Part shown: positions 7,539 through 16,042 of the stretch, in pieces
How positions within the stretch are numbered: the stretch's first letter is position 1
Layout of the letters: every line of letters begins with the position of its first letter
Assembly: GCF_035685805.1 (NCBI RefSeq)
Contig: NZ_DASSAB010000041.1
Coordinates: 1-64,000, forward strand
DNA length: 64,000 nucleotides
Source: Dyella_A sp035685805
Lineage (GTDB): Bacteria; Pseudomonadota; Gammaproteobacteria; Xanthomonadales; Rhodanobacteraceae
Reading direction: 5' to 3'
Notes under the pieces: model-generated
Databases searched by the model: none
What the model was told of the DNA's origin: nothing
The model's input: the letters and a program-made list of their open reading frames with translations, nothing else
Position numbers and translations under genes: made by a program

Positions 7539-7643
7539 CTTGTTAATTAAAGGGGGCGTGGCTAATTAAAGACAGCTGTCTCCGGCGAGTCGGGCCCTTG
7601 CAAGGCTTGATTGGCCGCGTCCGCATTCCCGAGGGAGGGTCGC

Positions 7644-8114
7644 ATGACATCTAGCAGCGTTCGCCAGTGGATGATGCTTCCGGCTTTGGTCGCCTTGATC
7701 GCCTTGGCGGCATGCGCAACGGAAAAAACCTCCGATGGCCGGTTCGATACCCAGTGCAGGCCTCCTCCGGGGGGACAGGTCGGCCTCTGTCTGGTGTCGC
7801 TCTACAGGCTGATTGCCCGGCCGGAGCTCTATCACCAGAGGCGGGTTGAGATCACGGGCTACGTGGTCCACACGTTTGATCGCTACGTGATCTTTCCCTC
7901 GCGCGCGAGCTATGAGTCGAACATCTCGGGCGAGGGCATCGAGCTTTTGGGAGAGCTGGATATCGATCCCGGATTCGAGGGCGACATCAATGGCGGGCAC
8001 AGCCCGGTCCGCGTTTCCGGCGTGTTTGATGCCCACTATGAGGGGCCGGGCCCTGTTCGACTGGGTGCCCTTACCCATGTCCGTGTTTACGAATACAGAT
8101 TCATCCATGGGTAG
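7644..8114 (+). CDS. Putative lipoprotein, unknown function
   Basis: 156 residues. A type II signal peptide ends in LAAC (LPALVALIALAAC), so the mature protein should be lipid-anchored in the envelope. The mature part contains YHQRRVEITGYVV, a beta-rich stretch resembling an OB-type barrel; no catalytic motif is visible. The start at 7644 follows GAGGGAGGG. It is the first of three small exported proteins between repeat copies C and D and beyond. No family recognised. Confidence 0.7.
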   Translation: MTSSSVRQWMMLPALVALIALAACATEKTSDGRFDTQCRPPPGGQVGLCLVSLYRLIARPELYHQRRVEITGYVVHTFDRYVIFPSRASYESNISGEGIELLGELDIDPGFEGDINGGHSPVRVSGVFDAHYEGPGPVRLGALTHVRVYEYRFIHG

Positions 8115-8176
8115 ATGCTTTCGTGGCTGTAGTTCCCATGGCTACAACGGGCGCAGTAAAGAAGGGAGGCATGAGC

Positions 8177-8725
8177 ATGAAGAGAGGCATCTGTGCGACT
8201 GCGGGAGCTGTGTTGGTACTCACCTCGGTGGCGGCTACAGGCGCGCGTCACGCGTCTCGGCACAACGCATTGCCTTCGGCACCGACAGTCACTTGCTCGA
8301 TCGTGATGGACGGGTGGTGCCTGGCGAACAGTCCCGCAGCAGTGTCGATGGTCGATCTCCCTTATCGGCGTTTGTGGTTGGTCACTTCACCGATCGGCAT
8401 GCAGTGGGGGCCGCTGGTTGTTGTCTCAGACAAGACCTGCGGCGATCGGGGTAACGCCGATGTCTCGTTTGTCGGGGAGTCCGAGATCAAGGTCAGCGCA
8501 AGCGGCCGTATCAGACAGGCGGTCTTCAGGCTGGATAACGACGGATGCGAGCTGAAGTTCGAGTGGCCGGCGGGGGCCGCAGTTCCTTACAGCTACCAGG
8601 AATTCATGGTGTTCAACGTGTTCGTCATGCAGCCGGGGAGCAAAAAATACATCCCGCTCCACGTTTACTATGACAAGGCGCCTTGCCATGGCGTCTTCGT
8701 GAAGAAAGGATCCAACTGCGACTAG
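8177..8725 (+). CDS. Secreted protein, unknown function
   Basis: 182 residues with a cleavable signal peptide (CATAGAVLVLTSVAATGARHA). The mature part has six cysteines, probably paired as disulfides in the periplasm, and ends KKGSNCD. ATG 8177 is preferred to ATG 8171 because GGAGG (8165-8169) then sits 7 nt upstream rather than 1 nt. Repeat copy D begins shortly after the stop. No family recognised. Confidence 0.65.
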   Translation: MKRGICATAGAVLVLTSVAATGARHASRHNALPSAPTVTCSIVMDGWCLANSPAAVSMVDLPYRRLWLVTSPIGMQWGPLVVVSDKTCGDRGNADVSFVGESEIKVSASGRIRQAVFRLDNDGCELKFEWPAGAAVPYSYQEFMVFNVFVMQPGSKKYIPLHVYYDKAPCHGVFVKKGSNCD

Positions 8726-8747
8726 CGAAAAACAGGGGTGAAAAACT

Positions 8748-8791
8748 GGGGTCAGAGTGCACTTTTCTCGGGACGTGACCAATTGAGCAAG
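8748..8791. repeat. Repeat copy D
   Basis: Direct repeat of 7495-7538 (42/44 identical), preceded by a degraded aaaacaggggtg copy at about 8730. Copies C and D flank the two small exported-protein genes at 7644 and 8177 in the same orientation. Confidence 0.72.
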
Positions 8792-8885
8792 TTTGTCGCG
8801 CCTTTGAAGGACCGGGCCGGGGTGGGTCGCCGATACCTCGGCCAAGTTCATCTAGTCAACATTGACGCCAAATCGAGGGACGGAC

Positions 8886-9326
8886 ATGACGCCCATCATG
8901 AAGCTATTGCTCATAGCCATCTCCCTGCTTTCCGCAGGGGATCGATGGCTGGATAGCTTCGCGCCGGTTGACCCGTACGCGGCGCTCCCTGGCGCATGGG
9001 GCTGGGAGGGAACCAGTGACTGCACCGTGTCACCTCAGAAAATACGCTTCAGCGCGGATCGGAAGCAGATGATGCTCTCGCTCACTCCCACGGACGAACA
9101 TGGCACGCGTGCCGCGCGCCGCGAAGTTACCTACGCGGTCCTTCGTGATCTCCCCAATGGTCTCCGCCTGGCGCTGGAGGGGGAAAGCCGGATGGATGCT
9201 GCTGGCAAGCCAGTGACGTGGGATCTGATACTTCGCGGCAGCAACGAGTTCTGTTGGCATCGGGGCGATTGGCCGGGCACGGGCTGCACCAAGTCAATGG
9301 ATCGCTGCCCGGGAATCAACGGCTGA
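8886..9326 (+). CDS. Small exported protein, unknown function
   Basis: 146 residues. A short hydrophobic N-terminus (KLLLIAISLLSAG) suggests export. The sequence ALPGAWGWEGTSDCTVSPQKIRFS resembles the start of lipocalin-like or META-type small beta proteins that measure or bind ligands, but this is a weak resemblance. Four cysteines. The start at 8886 follows GAGGGACGG; an upstream in-frame TTG has no support. Confidence 0.6.
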   Translation: MTPIMKLLLIAISLLSAGDRWLDSFAPVDPYAALPGAWGWEGTSDCTVSPQKIRFSADRKQMMLSLTPTDEHGTRAARREVTYAVLRDLPNGLRLALEGESRMDAAGKPVTWDLILRGSNEFCWHRGDWPGTGCTKSMDRCPGING

Positions 9327-9969
9327 CCGGATCAGGTGCGCTTCCCGGGCGCGAGTAATTTGGAGGCGTGGCTGATCAAGTTCAGCCGCTTGTCCAGCGG
9401 GTCCGGTGGGCGAAGCGTGGGGAAGGGCGCGACCTGGTGAGGAAGCCGAAACAGGGGCCAGGTCCGACTTGTACAAGCTGGAGATCCAATGACCTGGAAG
9501 CGCGTCCGGTCACAGGTCACACGTGTATCGGCGGCTGCCGCAACTCCGCGTGGTGGCTTGTTCGACGGGGATGTGCACCATGGCCAGTGGCGGCGTTTGG
9601 CTCCTTTCGGTAGCGGCATGCACGGTCCCGGTCGCGCCGCTGTTGCTTTGGCTGGTCAGGACGATGACCGAGCGACCGCCGGAGAGCCCGTCGCCAGTGA
9701 TCATCGGCTGGCGGACCACGGTGCGTTCGGCCCTGCTCTATATCGTCGCGTTCAACCCGACCTTCTTCATTCAGGAGCTGCGCCTGGAACCATAACGGGT
9801 GGGGGCGCACAGGTGCAGCCGTCGCCTCGTTGATGAACAGCTCGCCACGCCTGCGCCGAACGTGCTTCGTTCGCACGAGAAACTTCACGAGGGTCGAACG
9901 CCCCGGCGCCTACAACGGTCGTGCCGCAATCGCGGCACCCCACCCCGAACAACGATGAGAGGTAGCGTC
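9327..9969. other. Mostly non-coding stretch with a decayed repeat copy and one possible small gene
   Basis: A degraded repeat copy (aaacaggggccaggtccgactt, near 9448-9470) lies here. Apart from the possible small membrane protein at 9571-9795, the frames are Arg/Pro-rich and lack start signals. The final 100 nt before csbD contain the small hairpin CGTGC-ttcgttc-GCACG at about 9860 and presumably the csbD promoter. Confidence 0.4.
9571..9795 (+). CDS. Possible small membrane protein
   Basis: A 74-codon frame with two hydrophobic segments (GGVWLLSVAACTVPVAPLLLWLV, residues about 7-29, and ALLYIVAFNPTFFI near residues 54-67). ACGGGG lies directly before the ATG. Two well-formed membrane segments in one frame are more than chance usually gives, but no family is recognised and the surroundings look decayed. 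Confidence 0.35.
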   Translation: MCTMASGGVWLLSVAACTVPVAPLLLWLVRTMTERPPESPSPVIIGWRTTVRSALLYIVAFNPTFFIQELRLEP

Positions 9970-10158
9970 ATGGACAAGAACCGCACCGAAGGTACGAAGC
10001 ACGAGGTCAAGGGCGCAGTGAAAGAGGCGACCGGCAAGGTGACTGGCGACCGCTCGAAGGAGCTGGGCGGAAACATCGAGAAGAACGCCGGAAAGGTTCA
10101 GAAGGAGGCCGGCAAGGCCGCCGACCACGTGCGCGAGGACTCCCGCAAGCATCACTGA
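9970..10158 (+). CDS. CsbD family stress protein
   Basis: 62 residues, hydrophilic and charged, with the family pattern EGTKHEVKGAVKEATGKVTGD at the N-terminus. CsbD proteins accumulate under general or envelope stress in many bacteria; the molecular role is unknown. The start has GAGAGG 8 nt upstream. A hairpin follows at 10186-10212. Confidence 0.88.
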   Translation: MDKNRTEGTKHEVKGAVKEATGKVTGDRSKELGGNIEKNAGKVQKEAGKAADHVREDSRKHH

Positions 10159-10185
10159 GGCCACTGAAGTGATGCACACGCACCC

Positions 10186-10220
10186 ACGGCCGGGTCCCTT
10201 GGATCCGGCCGTTTGCATTT
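10186..10220 (+). terminator. Terminator-like hairpin after csbD
   Basis: ACGGCCGG and CCGGCCGT (10186-10193, 10205-10212) form an 8-bp stem followed by a broken T tract (ttgcattt). The rest of the gap 10213-10506 shows no convincing gene; frames there are Arg/Pro-rich shadows. Confidence 0.55.
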
Positions 10221-10506
10221 GCCGTGATAGCGGCGGACTGGCATCAGGTGTGGCTGTGATCTGCGCGAGCCGCCATGCCGTACGCGCCGCGTCAGCCCCC
10301 CGCTGCGCCGCTTCATTTGCCCGCCCGCGCCTCCGGGCTGTCTCCTGCCATGAGCAGGCGAACCCATTGCCAGCCGAAACCCCGGCTCGAGCCGGTATGC
10401 GACATGCGACAGCGGACCGAGCCGCTCATGTCGCCTGTCCGCTAGACCGCGGCCCCGAACGCTGCGGCTGCCCCGGCCGGCCTCTCACCACAAGGTGCTG
10501 ACGCCC

Positions 10507-11352
10507 ATGACTGACGACACCTCGTTGCAAGCGCGCGCCGAGGCGGCGCCCTGGCTGCGCTGGGGTGCGCGCGTGGGCATCGTGGCGGAGGGCGCGATCT
10601 ATGTGTTGATCGGAGGGCTCGCGCTCGCAGGCGCGTTCGATCCGTCGCAGCGCCCGAAGGGCTCTGCCGGCGCCATGTCACAGCTTGCCCACATGCCGAT
10701 GGGCCGAGTCCTGTTGGGATTGCTGGCACTGGGGCTGTGCGCGTACGTGTTCTGGCAGCTGGTGCTGGCGGTGATCGATCCGGAGTGCCGGGAGCATCGC
10801 TGGGAGTGGAAGCGCATCGCGCTACGCTTCCATCATTTGTGGAGTGCCGCGCTGCACTGCGTGCTGGTCGGCATGGCGGCCTGGCAGATCCTAGAAGCAG
10901 GCCGCGCGCAAGACGATGGACATACCCAGCGCCAACTCGCGGCGACCGCCCTGCGGCTTCCCGGTGGACGCTGGCTGCTGGCGGGCATCGGAGTTGGCAT
11001 CGTGGGTTTCGCACTGGCGCAGTGGGTCGCCGCTTGCCGACCGCAGCAGCAGACGCGGATGGAGCTGGCCCACACGCCGCTGCGCCGACCGATCCTCACG
11101 CTGCTGGCGCTCGGGTATTTTGCGCGTGGCGCGCTGTTCGGGCTGATCGGCGCGTTTCTGCTCCACGCCGCCTGGCAGCACGACCCCAGCGAAGTCACCG
11201 GGATTTCCGGGGCGCTGCAGTCGCTGCGCCGTCAACCCTACGGACCGTGGTTGCTGGGGATCGTGGCAATCGGGTTGATCGGCTTCGGACTGGCGGAGAT
11301 GGCGCGTGCGCGCTATCGCGACATGCGGGTCGGGGAAAAGGGTGACGACTAG
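10507..11352 (+). CDS. DUF1206 integral membrane protein
   Basis: 281 residues with six membrane segments arranged as three internal repeats, each holding a pair of helices and motifs such as ARVGIVAEGAIYVLIGGLAL, RPILTLLALGYFARGALFGL. This matches the DUF1206 layout. Function unknown. ATG 10507 is chosen; a GTG four codons upstream is possible. It faces the hemerythrin gene convergently. Confidence 0.8.
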   Translation: MTDDTSLQARAEAAPWLRWGARVGIVAEGAIYVLIGGLALAGAFDPSQRPKGSAGAMSQLAHMPMGRVLLGLLALGLCAYVFWQLVLAVIDPECREHRWEWKRIALRFHHLWSAALHCVLVGMAAWQILEAGRAQDDGHTQRQLAATALRLPGGRWLLAGIGVGIVGFALAQWVAACRPQQQTRMELAHTPLRRPILTLLALGYFARGALFGLIGAFLLHAAWQHDPSEVTGISGALQSLRRQPYGPWLLGIVAIGLIGFGLAEMARARYRDMRVGEKGDD

Positions 11353-11467
11353 CGCTTCTCCTGGCCAGGGCACGATGTGCGTGGCGCGGCGGGCAGGCAG
11401 CTGCATCTGGGGCCGGCTCTTGCGAGGCATCCGTGGACGGATGGCGGCCTGCACCGCGCCGCGGCGC

Positions 11468-11980
11468 TCACTGGTGAGCGGCGATGTACTGCTCCGGATC
11501 CTTGTTGGTGGATTCGACACCCGCGTAGTGACGGGCTTCGAAGGTGAGGAAATCCACCGCCAGCGCATGCCGCAGTTCCAGCGCGGCGTGTCGGCGGAAG
11601 TCGGTCAGCGCCTCGCGCTCTTCCTCGCCCATGTGGTCGCTGTTGGCCCGGTTGGCGGCGGCTACTGCCTTGTACCAGTCTGGTGAGCCCACGCGGTGTT
11701 TGGCGACATCGGCGACGGCGTCGCGGATGTCGTTGTGGTCGCCGATCGCATCGTCGGTCTCGGCCGCCGCGTCGGGTTTTTCGCCGGCGCCCTGGCCCAG
11801 CTTGAGCAGCGCCGGGTAGAAGAATTTCTCCTCGGCCAGGGCGTGCACTTCGAGGAATGTCGCCAGGCGCTGCCACAGAGCGGACAGGGCGTCGGCGTTG
11901 TCCGGGTCGATCTGCTCCAGCAGTGCAAAGCGACGCCGCTGCTCGGCGTGGTCATCGAGGATCAAGCGTGTGATATCCAT
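11468..11980 (-). CDS. Hemerythrin HHE domain protein
   Basis: 170 residues. A four-helix metal-binding domain with likely di-iron ligands H11 (LDDHAEQ), H46 and E50 (EVHALAEEK), H82 (GDHNDI), H116 and E120 (SDHMGEEE). Such proteins bind oxygen or NO or protect against oxidative stress; the exact role is not known here. A clear AGGAGG site precedes the start. Confidence 0.85.
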   Translation of the reverse strand: MDITRLILDDHAEQRRRFALLEQIDPDNADALSALWQRLATFLEVHALAEEKFFYPALLKLGQGAGEKPDAAAETDDAIGDHNDIRDAVADVAKHRVGSPDWYKAVAAANRANSDHMGEEEREALTDFRRHAALELRHALAVDFLTFEARHYAGVESTNKDPEQYIAAHQ

Positions 11981-12169
11981 GGAAATGGAACCTCCTGCAT
12001 GGGTTGGGGGCGGCGGTGCAAGACGGCGAAACCGCGCTCGTGGCGGATGGCCGGGTGCAGGTTCGGCTGCGCACCGGGGCGGAAAAAAGGGAGAGGGATC
12101 GGGCGGATTGCGCCGACCCTGCCGACGCCGCCCGGCTCGTTTGGGCCGCGTCGGCCGTCGCCGCTGGGA

Positions 12170-12580
12170 CTAGTCCTGCGCCTGCAGGATCTTCTCGATC
12201 TCTTCCAGCGGCGTGTTGGTGAGCGTCTTGGCCAGCTCCCCGCACAGCCGCTTGCTGGTCTCCACGTGCAGCTGCGGGCGCATCTCGCCCAGCGTGGTGG
12301 GGTCGGCCACCAGGAACAGGTGCTCGTACTGGTGCTTCAATGCGGCGGCGTTGAGGCGGTTGGCGAGCTGCTTGGCAAACGTCGCCTCCTCGGTCTGGTC
12401 TGGCGTCGCCTCGGGTGGACGCTGGCCCGACGGCCCCTGACCCTGTTCGTCGTCCATGTCCGGCTCGATCAGGTCCGATTGCTTCAACTGCAGGTGGTTC
12501 TGCTTGCCCACGTTCTGGAACAGGCGGGCATGGGTGCCGTCGGCGACGACGATCCACGCGTCGGCTGGAATCTTGTGCAT
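12170..12580 (-). CDS. Host attachment protein family (baeRF-type)
   Basis: 136 residues beginning MHKIPADAWIVVADGTHARL, the usual start of this family, followed by an acidic linker (about residues 40-62) and a conserved C-terminal half (HLFLVADPTTLGEMRPQL). Members are annotated as needed for host attachment in plant-associated bacteria and are distant relatives of peptide release factor domain 2; the biochemical role is unclear. AAGGAGAAG precedes the start, so the long upstream extension of the frame is not part of the protein. Confidence 0.8.
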   Translation of the reverse strand: MHKIPADAWIVVADGTHARLFQNVGKQNHLQLKQSDLIEPDMDDEQGQGPSGQRPPEATPDQTEEATFAKQLANRLNAAALKHQYEHLFLVADPTTLGEMRPQLHVETSKRLCGELAKTLTNTPLEEIEKILQAQD

Positions 12581-12713
12581 CTGCTTCTCCTTCGAGTCGA
12601 CGTGGCGCAACGAGCTATCGCGCCAACAAGCCGACACTAGCGGGCGGGGCGTGATGAACTCGCCAGCGCGGGGCGAGGCGGCCGGCGGCCAGCCCCGGCG
12701 ACCCTCGGCACCC

Positions 12714-12959
12714 TCAGCGGTTGGAGCGCATCGGCACTGCGCTGCTGTGCTCGTCGCGCGGCACCTGCGGGTGCGTCCGGCCCAGCGTGATGTTCTTGCT
12801 GGCACGCACCTCGCGGTTGGCAAAGGTCCAGATTTCGCCCGTGGCGGTGATGAAAACGGTCCAGTAAAGATCGGACTCCGGGCCGTAGTCGATCAGCACG
12901 TGGGCAAAGCCTTCGCCCTTGGGCGTGCACAACGGAAGGGGTGGGTTGAGCTGCAGCAT
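12714..12959 (-). CDS. Small conserved protein (LNPPLPL..TPKGEG.AH type)
   Basis: 81 residues starting MLQLNPPLPLCTPKGEG and carrying DLYWTVFITATGEIWTFANR and KNITLGR. I recall this as a small conserved protein common in Proteobacteria, also found on plasmids and phages, with no known function. GGGAAGG lies 6 nt before the ATG. The last 20 residues are strain-variable in character. Confidence 0.75.
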   Translation of the reverse strand: MLQLNPPLPLCTPKGEGFAHVLIDYGPESDLYWTVFITATGEIWTFANREVRASKNITLGRTHPQVPRDEHSSAVPMRSNR

Positions 12960-13208
12960 GGGGCACCTTCCCGACGGCAGGGGCATGAAGAGCGCAAGGT
13001 TGCGCCCGCTGCACGTGAAAGCAGCGCGCAGGCGGAACGTGGGGGGGCTCGAGGCAAGCGCATCATGCGGCACGTCGGTGACGGCACCGGCGGGCAAAAC
13101 GCGGACGCGATGTGCCGCCGCACCAGCTGCGGAATGGCTAGGGTCAAGGTGCCTGTGAACCCGCCGCGCGCCCGCCTTCGCCGTCGGTCCCGAGCGGCCT
13201 GACCACGA

Positions 13209-14558
13209 TCAGCGGAGGGCTCGTGCCCGTTCCGGTATTGCCGCGGCGTCGATCCCGGGGCTCCCTGTGCTGAGCGTCCGCACGATCAGCACCGCCACCA
13301 GCGGGACGCTGACGGCGTAGATGTACTGGGTCCGGGCCACGCCGATGTGAAACGGAAACCAGATTCCGGGGACGCCCCACGGATCGAGCAGCGCGAAGCC
13401 GAACAGCGTTGCCAGGACTGACGCCAGCGTGACCAGTGCCAGCAGACGCATGGGTCCTTGGCGCACGATACGCGCCACGATCGCCACGAACAGGGCCAGC
13501 GAGCCCCAGCGGCTGATGTCCGTCCATACCGCCCGATCGGCCAGGGCGCCGGCGACGCCGGCGAGGCCCAGTGCGAGCGCCATGGCATCGATGCTGCGCC
13601 ACGCGGGCTGGCACCAGCGGTTCCACGCCAGCACCCAGGTCGTCATGATCGGCACCCACATCACCGCTGCCAGCCACACATAGGTGCTCAGGCTCTGCAC
13701 GTCGGTCCATGAAACGATGGCGTTGTTCAGCCGCCTCGCTGCCGTGAGCGCAAGTGCGACCACGGCCCACAGCACGAAGCCCCGGCGGCGGCTGCGCGAG
13801 CCCAGCACCAGTGCCAGGCCCGCCACCGCCAGCATGGCGGCCGGTTCAACCGCGTCGAGGATGTATCCGGCGACGGTCCGCTGCCACTGTGCACGGTGCA
13901 GGGTGTCGCTCGCAGGCCGCGGCGAGAGGATCGGCGCGGCATGCAGCCCGCCACCTTCGGCGCTGGCGTCGCCTGGAAGCATGTACGTGCGGATGGCGAG
14001 CACGCCACGATGACCGGCTGCATCGTCCGGCAAGGCGAACTGCAGGGGCCGTGTGCCGACCAGGCGCGGATGGACGCCGAGCCGGCCGGAACCGCCGAGC
14101 AGCTGGCCGTTCCAGTACAGCTCGTAGCCGTCCTCGACGAGCGTGGGGCCCAGCAGGTCCCACGATGCGTGTTTGGCGGGCACCGTCACCGCGCGCCGGT
14201 ACCAGGCGTAGCCGTGAAGGTCCGGATGGCCGTGAGCCATCCAACCGCCAACGTAATCCGGCAGCCCGACATCGCCGTCATGGCTCCCCGGCGGAGCGGT
14301 CAGGTCGATGGTCTCCCACCGGCTGTCGTCCCATCCGGGCGCGGCCCAGCGCGGGTCGTCGCCGGCCTGGAAACGCCAGGCGCCATCGAGCAGAACGGAA
14401 GCGGCGCGCTGCGGTGCGGGATCGGGGCGGCCCCCGATGGCGATGACCACGGTCATGAGCACCGTCGTGAGCAGCGCCACAACGCAGATGCCCAACGTGA
14501 GCCTGCGCTGCGTGTTGTCGAACGTCGCTGCCGGACGGGCGTGGGACTGGTGCATCAT
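13209..14558 (-). CDS. Membrane protein with extracytoplasmic carbohydrate-binding-like domain
   Basis: 449 residues. One membrane segment near residues 22-42; then a jelly-roll-like domain of about 170 residues (LLDGAWRFQAGDDPRWAAP, YAWYRRAVTVP, YELYWNGQLLG) resembling the sugar-binding domain of GH2 enzymes; then seven membrane helices from about residue 225. This is the general layout of 7TM sensor proteins, but no kinase or cyclase domain follows, so any signalling output must be in another protein. It is divergent from the CGNR regulator at 14653, with a shared 94-nt promoter gap, suggesting a link. Confidence 0.65.
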   Translation of the reverse strand: MMHQSHARPAATFDNTQRRLTLGICVVALLTTVLMTVVIAIGGRPDPAPQRAASVLLDGAWRFQAGDDPRWAAPGWDDSRWETIDLTAPPGSHDGDVGLPDYVGGWMAHGHPDLHGYAWYRRAVTVPAKHASWDLLGPTLVEDGYELYWNGQLLGGSGRLGVHPRLVGTRPLQFALPDDAAGHRGVLAIRTYMLPGDASAEGGGLHAAPILSPRPASDTLHRAQWQRTVAGYILDAVEPAAMLAVAGLALVLGSRSRRRGFVLWAVVALALTAARRLNNAIVSWTDVQSLSTYVWLAAVMWVPIMTTWVLAWNRWCQPAWRSIDAMALALGLAGVAGALADRAVWTDISRWGSLALFVAIVARIVRQGPMRLLALVTLASVLATLFGFALLDPWGVPGIWFPFHIGVARTQYIYAVSVPLVAVLIVRTLSTGSPGIDAAAIPERARALR

Positions 14559-14652
14559 GCGGAGGCTCCCCTGGTTGATGTCCGGCAGGAGGCTACCATT
14601 CAACATCGCTTAGACGGTAATCATCTTGGCTCGAAACAACACCCCGAAGCTC

Positions 14653-15261
14653 ATGTCGCACGCACACTCGCCGGTAATTCCGCGGCCGGTTGACGCCGTG
14701 CGGCTGGACGGCGGGCGCTTGTGCCTGGACTTCGTCAACACGATCCACGACCGCTACGCCGCGGAGCAGGAGGATTACCTGGGAGACCCGAAGCGGTTCA
14801 TCGCGTGGAGCGGGCGCGCCGGCGCGCTGCTGCCCGCAGACGGGGTTTCCGAGCCCCGGGCAGCGCCCCGGCGGGCCGCGTTGATGGAGGAGGTGGCGGC
14901 CTTGCGCGGGCACCTGCATGAACTGTTTGCGGCGCGGATCGACGAGCGAGCGCCGCGCCCGGACGCAGTACGCGGGCTCGATCACTGGCTGCACCAGGCA
15001 TGGACCAACCAGACCCTGGGCATCGACGGCAAGATGCATTGGCGCACCGGCAAGAGCGACCCGCAGCGCGCGCTGCAGCGCATCGCGCTGGATGCGCTGG
15101 ACCTGCTTGGCGATCCGGCCCCGTCACGGCTGCGCCGCTGCGCGAACACCACCTCGTGCGGATGGCTGTTCCTCGATGTCAGCAAGAACGGTCGTCGCCG
15201 TTGGTGCGCCATGGAGACCTGCGGAACAGCCGAAAAGATGCAGCGCTACCGGCGAGGTTGA
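14653..15261 (+). CDS. CGNR zinc-finger protein with ABATE domain
   Basis: 202 residues. The N-terminal two thirds start RLDGGRLCLDFVNTI, the ABATE-domain signature; the C-terminus holds a zinc finger (CANTTSCGWLFLDVSKNG then CAMETCG). CGNR proteins are thought to be DNA-binding regulators. Here the usual CGNR residues read CGTAEKMQRY, a slight divergence. ATG 14653 is preferred to TTG 14626. It is divergent from the membrane protein at 13209-14558. Confidence 0.82.
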   Translation: MSHAHSPVIPRPVDAVRLDGGRLCLDFVNTIHDRYAAEQEDYLGDPKRFIAWSGRAGALLPADGVSEPRAAPRRAALMEEVAALRGHLHELFAARIDERAPRPDAVRGLDHWLHQAWTNQTLGIDGKMHWRTGKSDPQRALQRIALDALDLLGDPAPSRLRRCANTTSCGWLFLDVSKNGRRRWCAMETCGTAEKMQRYRRG

Positions 15262-15315
15262 GAGGGTCGGTGCGCCTGCCGTTGCTCCTGCGCCTTCGCC
15301 GGCGGGGCATCAACC

Positions 15316-15333
15316 GACCGGGGCGCCCCGGTC
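15316..15333. other. 18-nt perfect palindrome in an intergenic region
   Basis: GACCGGGGCGCCCCGGTC is fully self-complementary and lies 55 nt after the CGNR gene. With no T tract and no central loop it is more like a protein-binding site or cruciform than a terminator. Confidence 0.35.
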
Positions 15334-15449
15334 ATCCAGCGACACCGTGCTGCGCATGCATGCCTTGCCCGCAGCGCCACCCAGCGGCGATACGCGCGCG
15401 CCGACCGGGCAGGCCCGCTATGGTGCCGGCCAGATAACGAAGAAGCGCC

Positions 15450-15710
15450 ATGACCCGAAGCTACGATCCGCCATTGACCAGCCACCCGCACGATCCGCTG
15501 TACCGCATCGACAAGGCGATCCGCGCAGCCCAGCAGCGGCTGGATGCCGCGATCGACGCGAAGCGCCACCACACCAGCCAGAACCTGGCGCACGAGGTGA
15601 TCAGGGAGGCGCGCGATGCGTTGAAGAAGGTCGAGCAGGCGCGGGTGCTTGCGGTCAGGGAGCAGGCGTCCAGGAGCGCCGATCAGCCCGGCCGTCCGGT
15701 ACAGCGGTAA
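15450..15710 (+). CDS. Small helical protein, unknown function
   Basis: 86 residues, highly charged, with a long predicted helix from about residue 20 to 70 (YRIDKAIRAAQQRLDAAID, AHEVIREARDALKKVEQARV). Heptad spacing suggests a coiled coil. No signal peptide. A GAAGAAG-type site lies upstream. No family recognised. Confidence 0.5.
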   Translation: MTRSYDPPLTSHPHDPLYRIDKAIRAAQQRLDAAIDAKRHHTSQNLAHEVIREARDALKKVEQARVLAVREQASRSADQPGRPVQR

Positions 15711-16042
15711 CGCCGCTGCACCGTGCAGCGGCGGCGAAGTCCGGGTGGTGTCATCAGATCTGCGCTGATCGCACACCCACGAGCGCGCGTCTGCACGCGC
15801 GCTACCTCGTCGTGTGCCGAGACCTCTGTACCGGGACCGGGGACGCGCCGGGAGCGCCCGATTGAGCCTCGCCGTTGCTCCCGGCCGGTGCGGCGTGGCG
15901 ACGCCCGCTCTGCCGCCCTGCACGGGCATGTCACGCAGCGGCCACCCCCGCGCCCCGACACTCGGCAGCCGACGTGCGCCGCCCGGTCCTCACGGGCAGC
16001 GGCGCCCTGATTGCCATCGGATTGCTGACGGAGGAGACCAAC

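Noticed and set aside
9799..9969. N-terminal extension of CsbD
   Set aside because: Frame is open but Arg-rich; ATG 9970 has a ribosome site and the family start.
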